Shown: positions 60,168 to 64,000 of the stretch, in pieces
How positions within the stretch are numbered: position 1 is the first letter of the stretch
How the letters are laid out: each line of letters opens with the position of its first letter
Assembly (NCBI RefSeq): GCF_017994015.1
Contig: NZ_JAGOLP010000017.1
Location: forward strand, 1-64,000
DNA length: 64,000 nt
Direction: 5' to 3'
Source of the DNA: Ferrovibrio sp.
Lineage (GTDB): Bacteria; Pseudomonadota; Alphaproteobacteria; Ferrovibrionales; Ferrovibrionaceae
Position numbers and translations under genes: made by a program
Notes under the pieces: generated by a model
Told to the model about the DNA's origin: nothing
What the model saw: the letters and a program-made list of their open reading frames with translations, nothing else
Databases searched by the model: none

Positions 60168-60860
60168 TTAGTCTAAGACTGAAGTTCTCCTACTGGCCTG
60201 ATGGACGCGATTAAGCGAATCCAAGAGTCTGCTTCCGGCACCAACAATCTTTGACAAAACCTTTATTTGTTCTTTGCAAGCAAGGTCGCTCGTGGCCACA
60301 GGGTAGTTAATCTGATGGTCAACTTCTCCCCAAATCTCTTCAAATAAAGTTCTCACTTGCACTTCGCAGCATAGTGGAGAGTCTGATCGCGGCCTAATCA
60401 AGTAGTGCACACTTGTGTAACTCGTCGGTTTTTGTATAATTTCAAGTTCATAAGCCCCGAAGAACTCGGCGGCCTCGGGATCCCAAGTGTAGGCTTTCGG
60501 TTTTTCGTCAAGTACCCAATCGCCAGCGCTTAGTTTGCTGCGTATGACTGAATCTATTTTACCGAAATGCTCCTGAAATAGATGCATAACGCGAACGCCA
60601 GCTAGATCGGTGATTTCACGAAATATATTTTCACCGTTTATGTTTTTGCCATTTTTAATTTTACGAATAATTTTATCCCTAAGATGCTCACGGTTCTTGA
60701 TGCGGCTTTTGTAAGAGTGAACGACTTCTGCGCCAGGCATAATAAGCGAGGGGTGCTGGCCAATGTATTTTTCAACAAACTCCATGAACATTTTTAGATC
60801 GTGCTGAATTTCATCGAATTTAACAAGCAGCTCTTCATGGTCTTGGAGTATTTTGCTCAT
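60168..60860 (-). CDS. stand-alone RelA/SpoT-domain nucleotide pyrophosphokinase
   Basis: The 230-aa protein is a small alarmone-synthetase-type domain without the hydrolase, TGS or ACT domains of Rel. The expected synthetase residues are visible: SRIK (Arg53, Lys55), the Mg-binding Asp in TDLAGVR (85), SYTSVH with Tyr148 and His152, the Glu of EVQVRT (166) and the following WGEVDHQINY. Activity is therefore likely, producing (p)ppGpp or, as in toxSAS enzymes, modifying tRNA or making ppApp. The N-terminal 45 residues are helical. Its start overlaps the ParA-like gene stop by 4 nt (ATGA), indicating coupled expression. No antitoxin of a known type is adjacent. Confidence 0.85.
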   Translation of the reverse strand: MSKILQDHEELLVKFDEIQHDLKMFMEFVEKYIGQHPSLIMPGAEVVHSYKSRIKNREHLRDKIIRKIKNGKNINGENIFREITDLAGVRVMHLFQEHFGKIDSVIRSKLSAGDWVLDEKPKAYTWDPEAAEFFGAYELEIIQKPTSYTSVHYLIRPRSDSPLCCEVQVRTLFEEIWGEVDHQINYPVATSDLACKEQIKVLSKIVGAGSRLLDSLNRVHQASRRTSVLD

Positions 60861-61960
60861 AGTAGGTCGAGCCTCAGAATAAAGTCTTTCGCAAATTTTG
60901 TGTAAGCTACTCTGGTGGCACGATATGTTTGCTGGTTTCCTGCAATAGTCCCCCTGTCTTCTCGCTCAAGGATGGGGCAGTCGGGAAGCTCCCACATTGG
61001 GATATGGTATTTTTGGGACATGCTAGGAAACGTGTTATGGGTATGAATTACTGCGTCTTCACCCATTGATCGCTCCAGAAGTCCTGGAAATTGGATTAGG
61101 TTTTCTTCGTCTATGGAGCTTTTAATAGTTACAGGAATTTGGGTTGCGTAATGTTGGTGCGCTTTGGCGAGCTTCAGCTCGCTTTCGTCTTTGCTATAGC
61201 GTTTGGCATTGTAAATAGTATATCCTATGAAGCGAACAAATTTTTCTGGAAAATTTGATCGCTTCTGGTCCGACAAGAAGTGAAAAATACTATCAAATTG
61301 CTTGCGCCAAGTCCTAAGTGCATTACCAATATTGCGTATACCATACACAGAAAATAAGTCCGGCGCGCATGGAATCAGAAAACCATCTGCAAGTGAGAGC
61401 AGATGGCGATTAAGCGCTCCTAGGCTAGGTGAAGTATCAAATATGACAATTTCATAACCATTTTGTTTGGCATACTCGTGAGCAAGAGTTCTTACTCTAG
61501 TTGCGGTTCTTATTGATAATGGATCTCCTTGGTAGATTCCGCTCCAGCGCTCCCCAATTTTGGCCTCAAAAAGATGGAGAGTAAGGCGCCCAGGAATAAT
61601 GTGGACGTTTTCTTTCAAAACAACTGGAGGAGGAAGGGTTTCAATCTCAGCAGTGCCATCTTCGGTTGGCTTAATGTCAAAATGGATGCTTCGATTTTTT
61701 TTGAGTATTTCTTCAAAGCCTGCTTCACCAAGCTGTTTTCGAGCATTCTCAAAATCTTCAATAAATTTGTCCTCTGCTTGCCATATCTCTTCGATTTTTT
61801 CCATCTGGAGAGAGATAATTGTCAGGTTACATTGCGGGTCTAAATCGATTAGCAGTACCTTTTTGCCGAGTTCACCGAGCGCGTGGGCAAGGTGATATGT
61901 GAGTGTAGTTTTACCAACCCCACCCTTATTGTTGAAGATGGTAACAATTTTGGGATTCAT
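60857..61960 (-). CDS. ParA-type ATPase of the island
   Basis: The 367-aa protein has the deviant Walker A KGGVGKTT (residues 12-19), Walker A' LLIDLDPQCNLT (37-48) and Walker B-like IVIFDTSPSLG (171-181) of the ParA/Soj family. Middle residues 55-170 include an insertion with charged helices, and the C-terminus contains YHIPMWELPDCP. ATG 61960 follows AAGAAG and starts with the family MNPKIVTIFNNKGG, so it is preferred over the ATG at 62020, which lacks a ribosome-binding site. No ParB gene or parS-like repeats are seen, so plasmid partition is unlikely. Coupling to the RelA-like gene suggests it regulates or localises that enzyme. Confidence 0.88.
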   Translation of the reverse strand: MNPKIVTIFNNKGGVGKTTLTYHLAHALGELGKKVLLIDLDPQCNLTIISLQMEKIEEIWQAEDKFIEDFENARKQLGEAGFEEILKKNRSIHFDIKPTEDGTAEIETLPPPVVLKENVHIIPGRLTLHLFEAKIGERWSGIYQGDPLSIRTATRVRTLAHEYAKQNGYEIVIFDTSPSLGALNRHLLSLADGFLIPCAPDLFSVYGIRNIGNALRTWRKQFDSIFHFLSDQKRSNFPEKFVRFIGYTIYNAKRYSKDESELKLAKAHQHYATQIPVTIKSSIDEENLIQFPGLLERSMGEDAVIHTHNTFPSMSQKYHIPMWELPDCPILEREDRGTIAGNQQTYRATRVAYTKFAKDFILRLDLL

Positions 61961-62049
61961 GAATTTCTTCTTTTTAGATTTATGAATTTTTACAATGTGC
62001 TGTTTTGCGGGATAAATCAACTATAAATTATGGCTGTAGGATTGAATTT

Positions 62050-62061
62050 ATTTATATAAAT
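62050..62061. promoter_or_regulatory. AT palindrome upstream of the ParA-like gene
   Basis: ATTTATATAAAT is a perfect 12-nt palindrome about 90 nt before the ParA start. It could be the promoter -10 region or an autoregulatory operator. The rest of 61961-62226 contains no gene and only the proC leader. Confidence 0.35.
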
Positions 62062-62226
62062 GCGCTATTTTTGGCCAGTTTGGTCGTCATATTTGCGTGT
62101 CTTGGATTCAATAGGGTGATGTTAATTTGATCTGGCATTCCCCTTATCGCCTTGAGAGCTAGAGCTGCGCAGCCTATTGATACCCTTGGCTCATTTCCCG
62201 ATCAGACCTTCAAGGACTTACACATC

Positions 62227-63030
62227 ATGACGACACGGATTTTGCTGGTTGGCTGCGGCAAGATGGGTGGGGCTTTGGCCCAGGGCTGGCTGCGCCAGGG
62301 CGTGGCGGCGGCGGATATTGTGGTGGTGGAGCCCAATCCGCAGCCTGATCTGCCGCAGGGCGTGTTGCAGGTGGGCGGTGCCGAGGCGGTGCCGGCGGCT
62401 TTTGCCCCCGATATTGTGCTGCTGGCGGTGAAGCCGCAGGTGATGGATGCGGTGGCGCCGGCTTATGGCCGCTACGCACAAGCCGGCGCCTGTTTCCTCT
62501 CGGTGGCGGCGGGCAAGACGGTGGCAACACTGAACCGGCTGCTGGGCGGCAATGCCGCCATCGTGCGCAGCATCCCCAACACGCCGGCGGCCGTGGCCCA
62601 GGGCATCACGGCATGTTTTGCCGGTGCCGGGGTTTCCGAAGCCCAGCGCCAGGCTTGCGACAGCCTGTTGCAGGCAGTGGGCGAGGTGGTGTGGGTCGAG
62701 CGCGAGGAATTGATCGACAGCGCCACGGCGGTTTCCGGTTCCGGCCCGGCCTATGTGTTCTGGCTCACTGAATGTATGGCAGCGGCCGGCGCCAAGCTGG
62801 GTCTGCCGCCGGAACTGGCGGCGCAACTGGCCCGTGCCACGGTGCAGGGTGCCGGCGCGTTGATGCGGCAAAGCCCGGAAAGCCCGACGCAATTGCGCAA
62901 GAATGTCACCAGCCCGAACGGCACCACCCAGGCGGCTTTGGATGTGCTGATGGCGGAAAACGGCCTGGAACCGCTGATGACCAGCGCCGTGGCCGCCGCC
63001 GACAAACGCTCGCGCGAACTGGCGGGGTGA
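62227..63030 (+). CDS. proC: pyrroline-5-carboxylate reductase
   Basis: ProC makes proline from pyrroline-5-carboxylate with NAD(P)H. The 267-aa protein has the Rossmann start ILLVGCGKMGGALAQGWL, IVRSIPNTPAAVAQGITA, and the C-terminal dimer domain with SATAVSGSGPAYVFWLTECMAAAGAKLGL and NVTSPNGTTQAALDVL. ATG 62227 follows AAGGA; the upstream in-frame extension in the AT-rich region is not part of the family. Base composition returns to that of the chromosome within this gene. Confidence 0.96.
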   Translation: MTTRILLVGCGKMGGALAQGWLRQGVAAADIVVVEPNPQPDLPQGVLQVGGAEAVPAAFAPDIVLLAVKPQVMDAVAPAYGRYAQAGACFLSVAAGKTVATLNRLLGGNAAIVRSIPNTPAAVAQGITACFAGAGVSEAQRQACDSLLQAVGEVVWVEREELIDSATAVSGSGPAYVFWLTECMAAAGAKLGLPPELAAQLARATVQGAGALMRQSPESPTQLRKNVTSPNGTTQAALDVLMAENGLEPLMTSAVAAADKRSRELAG

Positions 63031-63069
63031 GCTTCGGCCTTGTCGGCGCTGCATTTCGGCTCAATATCT

Positions 63070-63085
63070 GTTAGCATAAGCTGAC
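63070..63085. promoter_or_regulatory. imperfect palindrome before the TetR gene
   Basis: GTTAGC and GCTGAC pair with one mismatch around ATAA, directly before the Shine-Dalgarno of the TetR gene. This is a plausible autoregulatory site. Confidence 0.3.
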
Positions 63086-63098
63086 AAGGAGCCGTTTG

Positions 63099-63821
63099 AT
63101 GGCCAAGCGCAAAACCAAAGCCGGCGCCGCGCCGAGCAGTGAAACGAATCCCAGCGAAGCGCTGCGAAGCGACGCGAACACGCGGGAACGGCCGGGAAGC
63201 GGCGGGAACACAGCGGAAGCCGGGCGCGATCCGATTGATACGATGCTGGAGATTGTCGCCACCACCGGCTGGCTGTCGCTCTCGCTGGGTGCCGTGGCGC
63301 AAGCCGCCGGTCTGCCGCTGGCCGCGCTTTATCGCCAATATCCGTCAAAACTGGCCCTGCTGCGTGGTTTTGCCGCCCGCGTTGATGGCCAGATGTTGGC
63401 AGCCCTGGGCAGTGAGGCAATGGCCGAGACCAGTGTGAAGGACCGGCTGTTTGAAGTGCTGATGGCGCGCTTCGATGCCCTGGCGCCGCATAAGGAAGCG
63501 ATGCGGGTGCTGCTGCGCGAATTGCCGCGTGATCCGCTAGCGGCTTTGTGTTTTGCCGAAAGCGGCCTGAAGCGCAGCCTGGATTGGGCTTTGGCAGCAG
63601 CACAGCTTGATGCCGCCAGCCTGCGCGGCGCTGTGCGGCGCAAGGCGCTGGGTGCGATTTATCTCGACACGCTGCGGGTCTGGCTGGCCGATGACAGCGC
63701 CGATCTGGCCCGCACCATGGCGCACCTCGACAAGCGGCTTGGCCAGGCCGAGGGGGTGCTTGCGGGTAAGAGCGGAATTGGCGGCATATTTTCGCGTATG
63801 CGAAAGAAGCAGGCCGAGTAA
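63099..63821 (+). CDS. TetR-like transcriptional regulator with low-complexity N-terminus
   Basis: The 240-aa protein has a TetR-type helix-turn-helix at about residues 53-90 (TMLEIVATTGWLSLSLGAVAQAAGLPLAALYRQYPSKLALLRGF) and a helical C-terminal domain. Helix 3 reads LPLAALYRQYPSKLALL. The first 45 residues are a charged low-complexity segment, unusual for the family. ATG 63099 follows AAGGAG and is preferred over the adjacent TTG. It lies between proC and a probable phasin gene, so it could affect PHB-related genes, but this is only positional. COQ9-like proteins share this fold and are an alternative. Confidence 0.75.
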   Translation: MAKRKTKAGAAPSSETNPSEALRSDANTRERPGSGGNTAEAGRDPIDTMLEIVATTGWLSLSLGAVAQAAGLPLAALYRQYPSKLALLRGFAARVDGQMLAALGSEAMAETSVKDRLFEVLMARFDALAPHKEAMRVLLRELPRDPLAALCFAESGLKRSLDWALAAAQLDAASLRGAVRRKALGAIYLDTLRVWLADDSADLARTMAHLDKRLGQAEGVLAGKSGIGGIFSRMRKKQAE

Positions 63822-63859
63822 ATCCATAACTATATGATTTATAACATTTTAAATTTTTG

Positions 63860-63870
63860 CTGCACTGCAC
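63860..63870 (+). promoter_or_regulatory. PhaR-like operator before the terminal gene
   Basis: CTGC-ACT-GCAC fits the CTGC-N3-GCAG type element bound by the PHB-responsive repressor PhaR, with one mismatch. It sits 10 nt upstream of the -35 box. Confidence 0.45.
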
Positions 63871-63880
63871 AAAAAACTAC

Positions 63881-63909
63881 TTGACCGCGTTTCGGTCGCT
63901 GCCTATATT
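63881..63909 (+). promoter_or_regulatory. strong sigma-70-type promoter of the terminal gene
   Basis: TTGACC (63881-63886) and TATATT (63904-63909) are separated by exactly 17 nt. The gap before this promoter (from 63822) is AT-rich and holds no other gene. Confidence 0.7.
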
Positions 63910-63982
63910 CAGGGCATTCCCGGCACCATTACCAGTGCAACCTTTGGCCCAGCCGCGCCAGCCAGCCATGGAGCGTTCCATC

Positions 63983-64000
63983 ATGACCAAGACCGAGTTC
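63983..64000 (+). CDS. start of a gene, possibly a phasin (partial)
   Basis: Only six codons (MTKTEF) are inside the window. ATG 63983 follows GGAG by 9 nt; an in-frame ATG at 63966 lacks a ribosome-binding site. A TGC-rich PhaR-like operator and a strong promoter upstream are the usual setting of a phasin gene, which coats polyhydroxybutyrate granules. The protein sequence alone cannot prove this. Confidence 0.35.

Larger units (their letters stand above)
60094..62140. mobile_element. AT-rich genomic islet with ParA and RelA/SpoT-like genes
   Basis: Base composition changes abruptly after the G-run at 60085-60093 and returns to the surrounding level before proC. One 60-nt row inside (60601-60660) has 18 G or C, while flanking genes are strongly G+C-rich. 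The two minus-strand genes inside use A/T-ending codons unlike their neighbours. No integrase, transposase, tRNA or terminal repeats were found, so the mechanism of entry is not shown. Ends are approximate. Confidence 0.7.

Noticed and set aside
60857-61960. Plasmid-type parAB partition locus
   Set aside because: There is no ParB gene, no parS-like repeats and no replication gene; the partner is a RelA/SpoT-type enzyme.
60085-62226. Direct repeats or an att site bordering the AT-rich island
   Set aside because: The flanks were compared by eye and no matching repeat longer than a few bases was found.
1-64000. CRISPR arrays, tRNA or rRNA genes, insertion sequences
   Set aside because: No regularly spaced repeats, cloverleaf sequences, rRNA segments or transposase-like frames were recognised on either strand.

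Overview
The window is a 64 kb, G+C-rich, densely coded piece of an alphaproteobacterial chromosome. Support for this is a set of arrangements typical of the class: kdsD-lptC-lptA-lptB-rpoN-hpf-ptsN, Hsp20 followed by a DUF1150 protein, a split glycine decarboxylase (gcvPA/gcvPB), a MidA/NDUFAF7 methyltransferase next to lgt, and YbjN near UbiK and proC. A Rhodospirillales-like organism such as Ferrovibrio fits, but the genus is a guess. No rRNA, tRNA, IS element or CRISPR array was seen.

Layout. 1-930 (minus): the edge of a probable lasso-peptide locus, with a 55-residue precursor followed by an HPr-kinase-like gene that appears frameshifted; the rest of the cluster would lie to the left of the window. 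1.1-7.6 kb (plus): KDO and LPS-transport genes, rpoN, a carbonic anhydrase, hpf and ptsN. 7.6-10 kb: small heat-shock pair and a fused 3-hydroxyacyl-CoA dehydrogenase. 10-14.8 kb (minus): the glycine cleavage operon under a tandem glycine riboswitch. 14.9-21.7 kb: Mpo1-like protein, cyclase, chemoreceptor, ThDP enzyme and methyltransferase. 22-27 kb: rpmJ, then a GntR-controlled glycolate oxidase operon glcDEF. 27-41.9 kb: mixed housekeeping genes (LMW-PTP, rlmJ, glutathione peroxidase, degenerate EAL protein, ribF, ileS, lspA, an orphan sensor kinase, acetoacetyl-CoA synthetase). 41.9-50.1 kb: a catabolic region with a TRAP transporter, GntR regulator, SMP-30, cyclase, FAH-family, SDR and two MaoC proteins; its substrate is unknown. 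50.1-59.3 kb (mostly minus): ychF, pth, rplY, prs, a lipoprotein, pgeF, midA, lgt and lysS. 59.3-64 kb: ubiK, ybjN, a 2 kb AT-rich island, proC, a TetR regulator and the start of a probable phasin gene.

The two most unusual items are the lasso-type precursor/kinase pair at the left edge and the AT-rich island at about 60.1-62.1 kb. The island encodes a ParA-type ATPase translationally coupled to a stand-alone RelA/SpoT-type nucleotide synthetase. It looks horizontally acquired and could be a nucleotide-signalling defence or toxin-like module; that function is inference. Regulatory DNA that can be read directly includes the tandem glycine riboswitch with its promoter, a palindromic GntR operator over the glc promoter, near-identical promoters for hpf and rpmJ, a DnaA-box-like pair before ybjN, and a PhaR-like operator before the terminal gene. 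Several genes (acetoacetyl-CoA synthetase, R-hydratase-like MaoC, hydroxyacyl-CoA dehydrogenase, the probable phasin) suggest polyhydroxybutyrate metabolism.
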